DNA of 28,725 bases from DAOLOF01 sp964463605 (GCA_964463605.1 CAYXBZ010000005.1:1-28725), one strand, 5' to 3'; positions 7,911 to 16,182 are shown, numbered from the stretch's first letter. A program made the numbers and translations. The notes: a model not told the origin generated them from the sequence alone.

Positions 7911-8984
7911 ATGACTGAAGGAGGCGATAAAATTAGATCGGAATCTTATAGAAACTCTGACTATTCTCTTCAGGAATTGTTGGGAGATGACTGGCATGAC
8001 AGGTGCTTTTATGATTCTTTGACTGATTATTTTGATCACAATCAGTTAGACGAATTAAAGTCTGGGGAATCTAAGTTTGATGGTCCACTAACTCGACAAG
8101 AAATGCAAGTTAATGCGATTAATGCTTTATTGATTTCAAACGGTGTTGAAGCTACTGCATTTTTAGTCGGAAATGGGGAATCAAAAAAAATAATGATTTC
8201 AGGAACTCTTGGAGGAGATACTTATCTTATGTCTGTTGTTCATGTGGGAGATCAGGGGATGACCATGGCAATTGGATGTAATAAAGTACTGTTGCTATCG
8301 AGGGATGGTAAGCTTTTTGATGTATCGACTTTACCTGACAATAATGATCTTGATTCTGTTTTTATCTTATCTCATAATAGATCCTCCAGAGAGATCTTTG
8401 CTCAAATTGATTCATCAAATTTTCTGGGTACAGTTTCATGTTTTCCTGAATCAGTTACTGATTGGTATAAATATTTTCACGAAATTGCTCATCAAATTAG
8501 AAGAAATATTAAAACAGATGAGGAAGTTATCACCTATCTTACAGCATTGAAGAATTATAAGGATTCAGGTGCTAATGATCAAGGAAGTTTGATGAGTATT
8601 GGAAATAGCGAGAGTAGACAGATGGTTGCAGAAGAGGAAAGGGGTGCTTGGGCTGTGGCAATATCAGTATTAAGAGAAGCTAATAGGCTATTGGATATAG
8701 ATTTGGGCTCTAGAGATATGCTGGTGGAGGCAGAGAGATTGTATGAAAAGTCTCTGTTAACCTATGATAATGTGCCATACCCGATAAACCAACACGATGG
8801 CTTAGAACCTATTCCAGCTTTTTCCAGAAAATCGAGGACTGCATCCAAGAGACTGCATGATATTTTATCAGGGAGTATGTTGGGCTACGAAGATTTGCAG
8901 AATTTTGATATGGATACAGGAGAGCCTTTAGTGGCTGATATTCAGAAAATTGTAGATTCTGTAATTAAAAGACTAGAGAAATAA
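7911..8984 (+). CDS. Hypothetical protein with an HEIAH motif, possible zincin-like peptidase
   Basis: The 357 residues match no family I can name. Residues 190-194 read HEIAH, fitting the HExxH zinc-peptidase motif, within YFHEIAHQIRR. About 48 residues later EEERGAWAVAI (241-251) places an acidic residue in a helix where many zincins keep a third ligand. The N-terminal 180 residues show alternating strands (ISGTLGGDTYLMSVVHVGD) and would precede the peptidase part. The C-terminal 100 residues are helical and charged. There is no signal peptide, so action is likely cytoplasmic. The ATG lacks a clear Shine-Dalgarno site. The gene is strongly A+T rich, lies alone between a Nudix gene and ychF, and may be accessory. 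The peptidase role is inference from motif spacing. Confidence 0.6.
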   Translation: MTEGGDKIRSESYRNSDYSLQELLGDDWHDRCFYDSLTDYFDHNQLDELKSGESKFDGPLTRQEMQVNAINALLISNGVEATAFLVGNGESKKIMISGTLGGDTYLMSVVHVGDQGMTMAIGCNKVLLLSRDGKLFDVSTLPDNNDLDSVFILSHNRSSREIFAQIDSSNFLGTVSCFPESVTDWYKYFHEIAHQIRRNIKTDEEVITYLTALKNYKDSGANDQGSLMSIGNSESRQMVAEEERGAWAVAISVLREANRLLDIDLGSRDMLVEAERLYEKSLLTYDNVPYPINQHDGLEPIPAFSRKSRTASKRLHDILSGSMLGYEDLQNFDMDTGEPLVADIQKIVDSVIKRLEK

Positions 8985-9002
8985 TAGCTTGTATTTTTTT
9001 TT

Positions 9003-10100
9003 ATGTCACTATCCATCGGCATCGTCGGCTTACCCAACGTCGGCAAATCAACCCTCTTTAACGCTCTGCTCAAAAAGCAGATTGCGTTGTCTGCCAACTA
9101 CCCGTTTGCCACGATCGAGCCCAACGTGGGGGTAGTGGAGGTGCCGGACGAGCGGCTGCCGGTTCTGGCCAAGCTGGTTAACACCACTACCATCAAGCCT
9201 GCGCTGGTTGAGTTTACCGATATCGCCGGTTTAATCAAGGGTGCTAGTCAGGGTGAGGGTCTGGGCAACAAGTTTCTCTCTCATATTCGCGAAACCGATG
9301 CCATCTGCCATGTGCTGCGCGCTTTTAGTGATGAGAATGTGATTCGGGAAGGCTCGGTTGATCCTGCTGCCGACCTTGACACCATCCGCACCGAGTTGCA
9401 GCTGGCAGACCTGGAAACGATCGATAAACAAAAACAACCCAAGGGCATCAAAGACAAAGAGCTGCTCTCTCGCTGGGAAATTGTTCAGCAGTTTAAGGTG
9501 CAGCTTGAAGCCGGTCACTCAATTTTTCAGAACACTCTTTCTGATACCCAACGGCAGGTAGCCAGAGAGCTGAACCTACTCACCAGCAAGCCGGAGATTT
9601 TCGCTCTCAATGTGGACGAGCATGAGTTGAGTCGCTCAAACGAGATTAAGCGCGAGTACGCTAAGTTGCTATCTGGTTTGGGGCAACAAGTAGAGGAGCA
9701 GCAGCTGGTGGTGATCAGCGCCCAAATTGAAAGCGAGCTGGCTTCTTTAGGTCAGGAGGATCAAGCGCAATATTTACAGGATTTAGGAATAGAACAGTCC
9801 GGTCTTGAGCGGTTGGCACAGGTGGCTTACCGTACCCTAGATCTGCAAAGCTTTTTGACTGCCGGCGAGCTGGAGGTCAAAGCCTGGACTATTAAACGAG
9901 GCACTAATGCCGTTGAGGCAGCAGGTGTCATCCATACTGACTTTATGCAGAAGTTTATTAAAGCTAAGGTGATTAGTTTTGCTGAGTTTGTTGAGTATGG
10001 GGGATGGGCCAAGGCCAAAGAAGCCGGCAAGGTGCGGCTTGAGGGCAGAGATTACATCATGCAGCCTGATGATATAGTGGAGTTTATGATTGGGGCGTAA
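9003..10100 (+). CDS. ychF: Ribosome-binding ATPase YchF (Obg family)
   Basis: This universal TRAFAC P-loop NTPase associates with ribosomes and prefers ATP. The 365 residues show the P-loop GLPNVGKST at the N-terminus, FTDIAGLIKGAS (G3), and NVDE in place of NKxD, the YchF feature that relaxes guanine specificity. A coiled-coil arm occupies the middle. The C-terminal TGS domain ends in QPDDIVEFMIGA. The ATG directly follows a run of T residues with no Shine-Dalgarno site. Its codon use is more G+C rich than the neighbours on both sides. Confidence 0.95.
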   Translation: MSLSIGIVGLPNVGKSTLFNALLKKQIALSANYPFATIEPNVGVVEVPDERLPVLAKLVNTTTIKPALVEFTDIAGLIKGASQGEGLGNKFLSHIRETDAICHVLRAFSDENVIREGSVDPAADLDTIRTELQLADLETIDKQKQPKGIKDKELLSRWEIVQQFKVQLEAGHSIFQNTLSDTQRQVARELNLLTSKPEIFALNVDEHELSRSNEIKREYAKLLSGLGQQVEEQQLVVISAQIESELASLGQEDQAQYLQDLGIEQSGLERLAQVAYRTLDLQSFLTAGELEVKAWTIKRGTNAVEAAGVIHTDFMQKFIKAKVISFAEFVEYGGWAKAKEAGKVRLEGRDYIMQPDDIVEFMIGA

Positions 10101-10162
10101 GCTAATCATCTGCTGGTTTAAGAAGTACGGCCCTCACCTCTAGAATTTTTTTGATGATGAGG

Positions 10163-10168
10163 TATAAT
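10163..10168 (+). promoter_or_regulatory. -10 element (TATAAT) upstream of rpsF
   Basis: A perfect TATAAT lies 43 bases before the rpsF ATG, inside the ychF-rpsF gap. No good -35 hexamer is visible at normal spacing; a T-rich run sits just upstream. It probably starts the rpsF-ssb-rpsR transcript. Confidence 0.5.
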
Positions 10169-10211
10169 ACCCACTCAAGAGAAATATAAAATAATTAATA
10201 AAGCAAATTTT

Positions 10212-10532
10212 ATGAAGATTCCAGTAGAAAAAAGAGTTAGAACTTACGAACTTACCTATTTAGTTTCACCTGATTTCTCTAAGGAAAAACTAGAAGAAAT
10301 TAAAGACAAAGTTACCCAAATCATAAAGAAGGCTGAAGGAGAAGTTAAAGAGGTAGAGGAATGGGGCAAAAAGGAGATGGCATATACTATTAAAAAAGCA
10401 GGTAAAAGATTTGATCAAGCCAATTATTTTCATGTGGTGTTTGTGGCTGAAGCCCACCAAGCAACGACCGTGAAAAATAACGTAAATCTTGAAGATGAAA
10501 TAATCCGCTACCTATTAGTTGTAAGAGAGTAG
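10212..10532 (+). CDS. rpsF: 30S ribosomal protein S6
   Basis: This 106-residue small-subunit protein pairs with S18 on the platform. It shows the bacterial S6 pattern: RTYELTYLVSPD at the N-terminus, EVEEWGKKEMAYTIKK in the middle (the W-G-K/R-x-x-x-A-Y signature), and DEIIRYLLVVRE at the end. It heads the classical rpsF-ssb-rpsR order, supporting the S18 call downstream. The acidic tail found in some S6 proteins is absent. Confidence 0.93.
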   Translation: MKIPVEKRVRTYELTYLVSPDFSKEKLEEIKDKVTQIIKKAEGEVKEVEEWGKKEMAYTIKKAGKRFDQANYFHVVFVAEAHQATTVKNNVNLEDEIIRYLLVVRE

Positions 10533-10612
10533 TGACGTAAGTAATCGATCAGTCAACAAGCAAGATAGTATTGGGCAATTTTAAAAACTATACGCTTTTT
10601 GTCAGGAAGCCA

Positions 10613-10618
10613 TATAAT
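10613..10618 (+). promoter_or_regulatory. Possible internal -10 element before ssb
   Basis: TATAAT occurs in the 130-base rpsF-ssb gap, 44 bases before the ssb ATG. No convincing -35 is present. The unusually long gap inside this operon makes a second start for ssb-rpsR plausible. The ssb ribosome site GAGGAGGA at 10648-10655 is one of the strongest in the window. Confidence 0.4.
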
Positions 10619-10662
10619 AGTGATAGGTAATATAAGTTAGTCTGATAGAGGAGGAAAAGAAA

Positions 10663-11139
10663 ATGGCTGTCAGATCATTAAATAAAGTAATGTTAATCGG
10701 GAATCTCACCCGAGATCCAAACTTGAGATACACACCAAATAACACCGCCGTTTGTTCTTTTGGCCTAGCTACCAATCGATCTTGGAGCAATGACGATGGA
10801 AGTCTTGAAGAAAGAACAGACTTTCACAATATTGTTTCTTGGGCCAAATTAGCAGAGATTTGTAATCAAATCTTGCAAAAAGGCGATAAAGTTTATCTAG
10901 AAGGAAGAATTCAAACTAGAGATTGGAAGACTGATGATGGACAAGATCGTCGAATCACCGAAATTGTGTTGGATAGCATGATTAAGCTATCCTCACCAAG
11001 AGGAGACTATAATGCTGATGACTCAGCTTCTGAGGAACCACAAAACGAAGCGAAAGCAAAAAGCAAGCCAAAGAAGGAAGAGAAAGAAAAAGAAGAAGAA
11101 ATAAATGTAGATGAGATCGCTGACGACATTCCTTTTTAG
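10663..11139 (+). CDS. ssb: Single-stranded DNA-binding protein
   Basis: The 158-residue SSB carries one OB fold (residues 1-110: LNKVMLIGNLTRDPNLRYT, FHNIVSWAKLAE, GDKVYLEGRIQTRDW). A charged low-complexity linker rich in Lys and Glu follows, then the conserved acidic tip DDIPF that docks partner proteins such as helicase loaders and exonucleases. It sits between rpsF and rpsR, the common bacterial order. The linker is unusually Lys/Glu-rich rather than Gly/Gln-rich. Confidence 0.95.
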   Translation: MAVRSLNKVMLIGNLTRDPNLRYTPNNTAVCSFGLATNRSWSNDDGSLEERTDFHNIVSWAKLAEICNQILQKGDKVYLEGRIQTRDWKTDDGQDRRITEIVLDSMIKLSSPRGDYNADDSASEEPQNEAKAKSKPKKEEKEKEEEINVDEIADDIPF

Positions 11140-11186
11140 TTTGATATAACTCCGATCTACAAAGTAATGAATTACTAATAATTGTT

Positions 11187-11357
11187 ATGGACTACACATA
11201 CAAAGATCCTGAATCACTAAAGAAGTTTGTAACGGAACAGGGCACTATTTTGCCTCGATCCAAAACAGGACTTCCAAAAAAAGAGCAAAACAAATTAGCT
11301 CGTGAGATTGAAAGAGCAAGACATCTTGCTTTGATCAAGTACACTCAAACCCTATAA
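11187..11357 (+). CDS. rpsR: 30S ribosomal protein S18, short form (56 aa)
   Basis: The frame from ATG 11187 to TAA 11357 encodes 56 residues that match the S18 core: DYTYKDPESLKKFVTEQGTI, then LPRSKTGLPKKEQNKLARE and IERARHLALIKY. Family S18 is about 75 residues; the N-terminal segment with cysteines is absent here, leaving only the rRNA- and S6-binding core. Its place after rpsF and ssb is the standard operon order and supports the call strongly. No Shine-Dalgarno site is obvious. A hairpin follows 20 bases after the stop. A length cutoff of 60 residues would miss this gene. Confidence 0.9.
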   Translation: MDYTYKDPESLKKFVTEQGTILPRSKTGLPKKEQNKLAREIERARHLALIKYTQTL

Positions 11358-11376
11358 TTAGTGGTACTTCAGTTCC

Positions 11377-11406
11377 ACACCAACATGTCTATACATGTTG
11401 GTGTTT
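11377..11406 (+). terminator. Hairpin after rpsR
   Basis: A perfect 12-bp stem (ACACCAACATGT with ACATGTTGGTGT) closes on the loop CTAT. Only a short TTT follows the stem, so termination may be partial or the hairpin may mark a processed 3' end. It closes the rpsF-ssb-rpsR unit. Confidence 0.65.
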
Positions 11407-11491
11407 GGGATTAAGATTCTTAATTGTTGGTTAGAAGAAGTATTTCTTATTTGAAGTGAATTTTAGAAGATGTTAGTCAGAATAATTTTCG

Positions 11492-11500
11492 TGCTACAAT
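11492..11500 (+). promoter_or_regulatory. Extended -10 promoter for the S41 peptidase gene
   Basis: TGCTACAAT fits an extended -10 (TGn plus TACAAT). It lies 24 bases before the ATG at 11525. The -35 region (TTAGTC nearby) is weak. Confidence 0.5.
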
Positions 11501-11524
11501 AGTAATCTAAATTGTGAGCCCTAG

Positions 11525-12835
11525 ATGACAAACTATCTACAGGAAAGTATTCAACCTGAACCGATTATGGCTAAAAAAAAGATAGCACTTACCACAGTTA
11601 GGAATATCGTTATTGGATTGTTGCTATTTACTATTGGTTTGGTGATAGGTCAGAGATACCAAGGTAGAATCTCAATAATATCTTCCGATATAATTGCCCC
11701 AACTTCTTCCACGCCTCTAGGAAAACTAGTGGGCCAACTTACTCCACCAGAGAATCAAGAGGTCAATTTTGATGTTTTCTGGGAAGTGTGGAGTTTGCTT
11801 GAGAATGAATACCTAGACTCAGATAAGCTTGATTCTCAAGAAATGGTTGATGGAGCTATTAAGGGCATGGTGCAGGCAGCTGGCGATCCATACACGATCT
11901 ACCTCTCTCCAAATGACAATAAACGTTCTGGGGAAGATCTCCAAGGAACTTTTTTTGGAGTCGGAATTGAGTTGGGTTATATTGATGGGGTGTTGGCAAT
12001 AATTGCTCCTCTCGATGGAACTCCTGCTCAAGAGGCTGGGCTTCAAGCTGGAGATCTAATTCTGGAGGTAAAAGATCCTCAAAAGGGAATTGATGAAGAC
12101 AGTTCTGGCTGGAGTTTAGTTGAGGCAGTTGAGAATATTCGTGGCCCAAGAGGATCAATTGTTACCTTTACTATTTTTCGAGAAGGTGCTGAGATGCCCT
12201 TTGAGGTTGAGGTAAGAAGAGATGAAATCTTGGTTGATACCGTTAATCTTGAGATTGTTGAACATGAGGGGAAATCAATAGCTCATTTGAGAGTGACCAG
12301 ATTTGGAGGTCGAACCAAAGAAGAATGGGATCGTGCTGTGACATCAATCCTGTCAGCAAATCCCAGAATAGAGGGTATTGTTCTTGATTTTCGCAACAAC
12401 CCCGGTGGTTATTTTGATCGGTCGATTGATTTGGCTAGTGACTTTATTCAAAATGACGTTGTGGTAACTCAAAAAGGCAAGGTTTTTACTCAAGATTACC
12501 GCACCAACGGTTCGGCTAGATTAAGAAATTACCCATTGGTGGTTTTGGTTAATAAAGGAAGTGCCTCTGCTTCAGAGATTGTTGCTGGAGCACTTCGAGA
12601 TGATCTGGGAATCAAGTTAATTGGAGAACAGACATTTGGCAAGGGTACTGTTCAAGACAGAAAAGAGATTTCAAATGGAGGAGGAATGCACATCACTGTG
12701 GGGCGATGGATGTTACCAAAGGGAGACTGGATTCATGACGAAGGAATTCCGGTCGATATAGAAGTAACACAAGATTATGAAACAGAAGAAGACGAGATAT
12801 TACTTAGAGGTCTAGAAGAGTTAGTTGGCAACTAA
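11525..12835 (+). CDS. S41 family C-terminal processing peptidase (Ctp)
   Basis: This 436-residue envelope serine protease has an N-terminal membrane anchor at about residues 22-42 (TVRNIVIGLLLFTIGLVIGQ). A PDZ domain follows at about 140-225 (GVGIELGYIDGVLAI, LQAGDLILEV). The S41 domain carries NKGSASASEIVAG at 343-355 with the nucleophilic Ser in the GSASAS loop, and the general-base Lys373 in TFGKGTVQ. VLDFRNNPGG near 287 is the usual substrate-cleft loop. Ctp enzymes trim C-termini of envelope proteins. The ATG at 11525 is favoured by the promoter upstream; MAKKK at residue 15 is an alternative start. An HtrA-like protease follows, suggesting shared envelope quality control. Confidence 0.92.
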   Translation: MTNYLQESIQPEPIMAKKKIALTTVRNIVIGLLLFTIGLVIGQRYQGRISIISSDIIAPTSSTPLGKLVGQLTPPENQEVNFDVFWEVWSLLENEYLDSDKLDSQEMVDGAIKGMVQAAGDPYTIYLSPNDNKRSGEDLQGTFFGVGIELGYIDGVLAIIAPLDGTPAQEAGLQAGDLILEVKDPQKGIDEDSSGWSLVEAVENIRGPRGSIVTFTIFREGAEMPFEVEVRRDEILVDTVNLEIVEHEGKSIAHLRVTRFGGRTKEEWDRAVTSILSANPRIEGIVLDFRNNPGGYFDRSIDLASDFIQNDVVVTQKGKVFTQDYRTNGSARLRNYPLVVLVNKGSASASEIVAGALRDDLGIKLIGEQTFGKGTVQDRKEISNGGGMHITVGRWMLPKGDWIHDEGIPVDIEVTQDYETEEDEILLRGLEELVGN

Positions 12836-12887
12836 TATTTAACATTTGAAAAAAGAACTTATTACTCAGTATTTATCTTCAAATATT

Positions 12888-14081
12888 ATGCAAAATAAAC
12901 AGTTAAAGTCTTTTTTGCTTGGATTACTTGTTTCTGGCATAGTTTTGGTAAGTTTTTTTCTTGGAGGCCTTGCTGATAGAGTGTTTGTAATTCGACCTCT
13001 TGATTATATTGCTCCCAGGTCTCGAAGAACTTCATTGCCCGTTACAGATAGCGCTATTCCTGATCTGAGCGATACAACTCTTGGTCAAATGATGCGTCAA
13101 GGGGATTATAGTGTGGCTGATGTAGCTCAAAAGGCATCAGAATCTGTAGTAACTATTTCTATAAAAACTCAACAAAGAGTAATTGATCCTAGTAGTATTT
13201 TTGACAATTTTGGCTTTTTTGGTTTTCGTCAACAAGAAGTAAGGCTTGAAGAGGTTGAGAGAGATATTGGCACTGGTTTTGTAGTTGAGGGGAACTTAAT
13301 CGTGACCAACAAGCATGTTGTTGGGGATTTTAATGCTCAATATAGCGTCATTGACAACCAGGAAAAAGAGTATGAAGTTAGCGAAATATATCGTGACCCA
13401 ACCTTAGATTTAGCAATTTTGCAAGTTAATAACTTTCAAGCTTCTGCCTTAGCTCTGGGCGATAGTGATCAAGCTAGAGTAGGGGAGGCGGTAATTGCCA
13501 TTGGTACGGCATTGGGTCAATTTAGACACACCGTCACTACGGGGGTAATTTCTGGAGTGGGAAGATCAATTACCGCTGCTGGAGGAGGTCAATACGAAGA
13601 TCTGCAGAATATGTTGCAAACTGACGCAGCCATTAACCCAGGTAATTCTGGAGGTCCTCTAATTAACTCTAAAGGAGAAGTTGTGGGTGTTAACGTAGCG
13701 ACGGCCGCTGCCGACAACATCAGTTTTGCTATTCCTATCAATGTGGTTAAAGCTGCCATAGAGAACTTCAATGAAACCGGACAGTTTGATCGACCGATGA
13801 TGGGGGTTAGCTACACAGTTATCAGCGAGCAAGCAGCTCTTATGAATGAAGTTCCTCAGGGGGCATATGTGATGGAAGTTCTTGAGGGAAGTGCAGCACA
13901 AGATGCAGGCATACAACCTCAAGACATTATCGTGGAGTTTGATGGTCAAAAAATTACCGAGGATTCAGACCTTGCTCAACTGATTAATCAGCAAAAGGTG
14001 GGGTCTAGGGTTCAGGTTAGAATTTGGCGTCAAGGAGAATTTCAAAATTTGAACGTGACATTGAGAAGCCAACAAAATTAA
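12888..14081 (+). CDS. HtrA/DegP-like serine protease with one PDZ domain
   Basis: It is membrane-anchored, with a hydrophobic segment at about residues 8-27 (FLLGLLVSGIVLVSFFLGG). The trypsin-like domain holds the triad His143 (TNKHVVGD), Asp174 (DLAIL) and Ser254 (GNSGGPL). A single PDZ domain (AYVMEVLEGSAAQDAGIQPQ, DIIVEFDGQK) completes the C-terminus. Such proteases degrade or refold damaged exported proteins under stress. I chose ATG 12888; a TTG at 12846 would add 14 residues, and neither has a good ribosome site. It directly follows the Ctp gene on the same strand. Confidence 0.93.
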   Translation: MQNKQLKSFLLGLLVSGIVLVSFFLGGLADRVFVIRPLDYIAPRSRRTSLPVTDSAIPDLSDTTLGQMMRQGDYSVADVAQKASESVVTISIKTQQRVIDPSSIFDNFGFFGFRQQEVRLEEVERDIGTGFVVEGNLIVTNKHVVGDFNAQYSVIDNQEKEYEVSEIYRDPTLDLAILQVNNFQASALALGDSDQARVGEAVIAIGTALGQFRHTVTTGVISGVGRSITAAGGGQYEDLQNMLQTDAAINPGNSGGPLINSKGEVVGVNVATAAADNISFAIPINVVKAAIENFNETGQFDRPMMGVSYTVISEQAALMNEVPQGAYVMEVLEGSAAQDAGIQPQDIIVEFDGQKITEDSDLAQLINQQKVGSRVQVRIWRQGEFQNLNVTLRSQQN

Positions 14082-14099
14082 TAATTGTTTTTAAGCAAT

Positions 14100-14654
14100 A
14101 TGACAGATCATAAATTTAAGATTGGAGATAAGATAGTAAGATTTGGTAGAGTTTATGAGATCTTTAAGATCTCTGTTGAAGAAAATCCAGACACGGGAGA
14201 AGACGAAGAGTTAATTTATTTTAAGCCAGTTTACGAGTCTCAGGCTAACAGAACTTTAATCTGCGCAATTCCCATAAGCAACATCGAATTAACGAATATC
14301 AGGCTGCCTATGTCAGAGGAAGAGTGCGACTCTCTTTTGGATTTACTAGATTCAAAGTATGAAATGAAGGGAAGATTTAACACTCGATTAGCAAAAGAGG
14401 TACTTAAAACCAATGAGCCAGAGAAGATTGCAATGATGCTCAAAAAGCTGGCCATAGTGAAAAGAGACCCTGATGTGAATTTTACTTATACTAAAAAAAC
14501 TGTGTTTCGTCAGGGATTAAAAAGATTGCAAGAAGAAGTTGCTCTGGTAAAAGGAATTTCTTTAGAAGAAGCTAGAAAAAAACTGATAAAAATGCTTCAA
14601 AGTCAAGCTGCTCAGAGTTTGCCTTTAGATGAGAATGACGACTTAGATGATTGA
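14100..14654 (+). CDS. CarD-like transcriptional regulator
   Basis: The N-terminal part (FKIGDKIVRFGRVYEIFKI, then YFKPVY) resembles the RNA-polymerase-interacting Tudor-like domain of CarD/CdnL/TRCF proteins. The helical C-terminus (RLQEEVALVKGISLEEARKK) matches the helix bundle of CarD proteins with their GIS-x-EEA motif. Such factors bind the polymerase beta subunit and stabilise open complexes, often at rRNA promoters. The 185 residues are a normal length. ATG 14100 is preferred over a TTG at 14085. It follows htrA by 18 bases and ends at a terminator hairpin. The C-terminus is acidic (DENDDLDD). Confidence 0.7.
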   Translation: MTDHKFKIGDKIVRFGRVYEIFKISVEENPDTGEDEELIYFKPVYESQANRTLICAIPISNIELTNIRLPMSEEECDSLLDLLDSKYEMKGRFNTRLAKEVLKTNEPEKIAMMLKKLAIVKRDPDVNFTYTKKTVFRQGLKRLQEEVALVKGISLEEARKKLIKMLQSQAAQSLPLDENDDLDD

Positions 14655-14676
14655 TTTGATTGGTCACATTTTGCTA

Positions 14677-14708
14677 GTTTAAGTGTCGCTTAAACCTCTT
14701 CTTTTTTT
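14677..14708 (+). terminator. Intrinsic terminator after the CarD-like gene
   Basis: A perfect 7-bp stem GTTTAAG/CTTAAAC with loop TGTCG is followed by CTCTTC and seven T residues on the + strand. The hairpin overlaps the last codons of the convergent prfA gene. Confidence 0.6.
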
Positions 14709-15673
14709 AGTTCGCTTTTTACAGCAACTATTACTGGGTCAAGATCGCCTTCCATGATTGATTCAAGTTGGTGCCAGCTTTGATTGATTCTGTGATCTGT
14801 AACTCGATTTTGAGGGTAGTTGTAAGTACGGATCTTTTCAGATCGCATGTTGCGGCCAATAGCTGAGCGAGCCGAATCGAGCTTAGCAGCTCTTGCTTCT
14901 TCTTGTTTCTCCCACAACTGGGCTCTGAGTAATTCCAGAGCGATCTCTCTGTTTTGAAGTTGCTTTCTTTCCCGACTAACTCTAACTACAATTCCTGACG
15001 GTTTGTGAGTGAGTCGGACTGCGCTACTTGTTTTGTTAACCGATTGACCACCAGCTCCACCAGAACGCATGAATTCCCATTCAAGATCTTCATCTCTTAC
15101 CTCAATCTCATGATTCTTAATTTCAGGTAAAACTGCTACTGAAGCAGTAGAGGTGTGAATTCTGCCTTGAGTTTCTGTTGTTGGCACTCGCTGCACTCGA
15201 TGCACTCCGGCTTCATGCTTGAGTAGTTGAAAGGCATAAAGTTGTGTTTCAATAATTGATTCTTTTTGATCATCATCGACTTCAATTAAATTAATGGTTG
15301 TTTTTCCCTTAATTTTTAGAGAAAGATCATCGATAAACTCTGCTTTGAGTCCTTTGTTTTCAGCATATCTCAGATACATTCGCAGCAGATCCTCGGCCCA
15401 GATTTTTGCTTCATCTCCACCAGCGCCGCCTCTTAACTCGAGAATCGCGCTTGAAATTCTAGTGGGATCCTTGGCTGCTGATTCTTGCTCTTGAAGAGCT
15501 TTTTGATAGTTTTGAGAAATCTGCAATAATTCTTCTCGCTCTGTTTTGAGCTTACCAATTTCTTCTTGAGCTAATTCTCTCATTTCAGGATCTTGAAGAA
15601 GTTCTTGACTGATTGCAATTTTCTTGTCAATCAGTTGAAGTTGATGCTGATACGGGTGAGATTGATCGGTCAT
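14690..15673 (-). CDS. prfA: Peptide chain release factor 1
   Basis: It terminates translation at UAA and UAG. The GGQ catalytic motif is present in MRSGGAGGQSVNKTSSAVRL. The RF1-type codon-recognition tripeptide is PTT in RVPTTETQGRIHTS (RF2 would have SPF). ILELRGGAGGDEAKIWAEDL marks domain 2. From ATG 15673 the protein has 327 residues, against about 360 in E. coli, with the N-terminal domain trimmed. A TTG at 15706 would extend it but lacks support. It follows rpmE by 72 bases, a common pairing. Confidence 0.95.
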   Translation of the reverse strand: MTDQSHPYQHQLQLIDKKIAISQELLQDPEMRELAQEEIGKLKTEREELLQISQNYQKALQEQESAAKDPTRISSAILELRGGAGGDEAKIWAEDLLRMYLRYAENKGLKAEFIDDLSLKIKGKTTINLIEVDDDQKESIIETQLYAFQLLKHEAGVHRVQRVPTTETQGRIHTSTASVAVLPEIKNHEIEVRDEDLEWEFMRSGGAGGQSVNKTSSAVRLTHKPSGIVVRVSRERKQLQNREIALELLRAQLWEKQEEARAAKLDSARSAIGRNMRSEKIRTYNYPQNRVTDHRINQSWHQLESIMEGDLDPVIVAVKSELKKEEV

Positions 15674-15745
15674 AGAAGTTGATGCGAGTACTACTATACT
15701 ACACAACTCTAGTTAAAATGAGTTGTTCTGAGGAAAGTTGGTTTT

Positions 15746-16120
15746 TTACTGCTGTGAAGTTTTTGGTTCTTCCGGATTTTTTTTCTTATCAGACTGGCGT
15801 AAAGCAGCTTGTTTTTCTCGAAGAATATCCTGATAGCTCTTTTCTTCAGCTTCTTCTTGATTTGTTTGCTGAGATAATTTCTCCGCCAGCTCCTTTTCTT
15901 TTGCTGCTCTAAGTTTTTCTGCTTGCTCCATCTTCTTTTTAAACTTATCAACTCTTCCTTGACGATCGACAAACTTCATTTCTCCAGTGAAGTATGGATG
16001 ACAGTTGGAGCAGATATCAATATCGATAGTTGGTTGAGTTGAGCCAGTAGTAAAGGTGTTGCCGCAAGTGCAAGTTACTTTAGCGTTGTTGTACCACTTA
16101 GGATGTATATTAGCTTTCAT
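15746..16120 (-). CDS. rpmE: 50S ribosomal protein L31 with long charged C-terminal extension
   Basis: Residues 1-60 are a zinc-type L31: MKANIHPKWYNNAKVTCTCG, then ICSNCHPYFTGEMKFVDRQG, with CxC and CxxC ligand pairs. L31 normally ends near residue 70. Here a tail of about 60 residues continues, rich in Lys, Glu, Gln and Ala and likely to form a coiled-coil helix (KKKMEQAEKLRAAKEKELAE). The tail may contact the intersubunit bridge or rRNA, but that is inference. It has its own promoter in the hisS-rpmE gap. Confidence 0.93.
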   Translation of the reverse strand: MKANIHPKWYNNAKVTCTCGNTFTTGSTQPTIDIDICSNCHPYFTGEMKFVDRQGRVDKFKKKMEQAEKLRAAKEKELAEKLSQQTNQEEAEEKSYQDILREKQAALRQSDKKKNPEEPKTSQQ

Positions 16121-16153
16121 AAATTTTTTCAGATCTACAAATTACGAGTTGCA

Positions 16154-16182
16154 ATTATAGCATAATTCTTACTCAGTGCCAG
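16154..16182 (-). promoter_or_regulatory. Promoter of rpmE-prfA
   Basis: Read on the - strand: CTGGCA, a 17-base spacer, then TATAAT preceded by TGC (extended -10). The -35 hexamer lies inside the hisS 3' end. The expected start is about 27 bases before the rpmE ATG. Confidence 0.7.

Noticed and set aside
15673..15706. TTG start extending release factor 1 by 11 residues
   Set aside because: The extension is unlike RF1 N-termini, and ATG 15673 opens a normal N-terminal helix.
15709..15972. Lys-rich 87-residue - strand frame overlapping rpmE
   Set aside because: It is an alternate frame of the low-complexity L31 tail.
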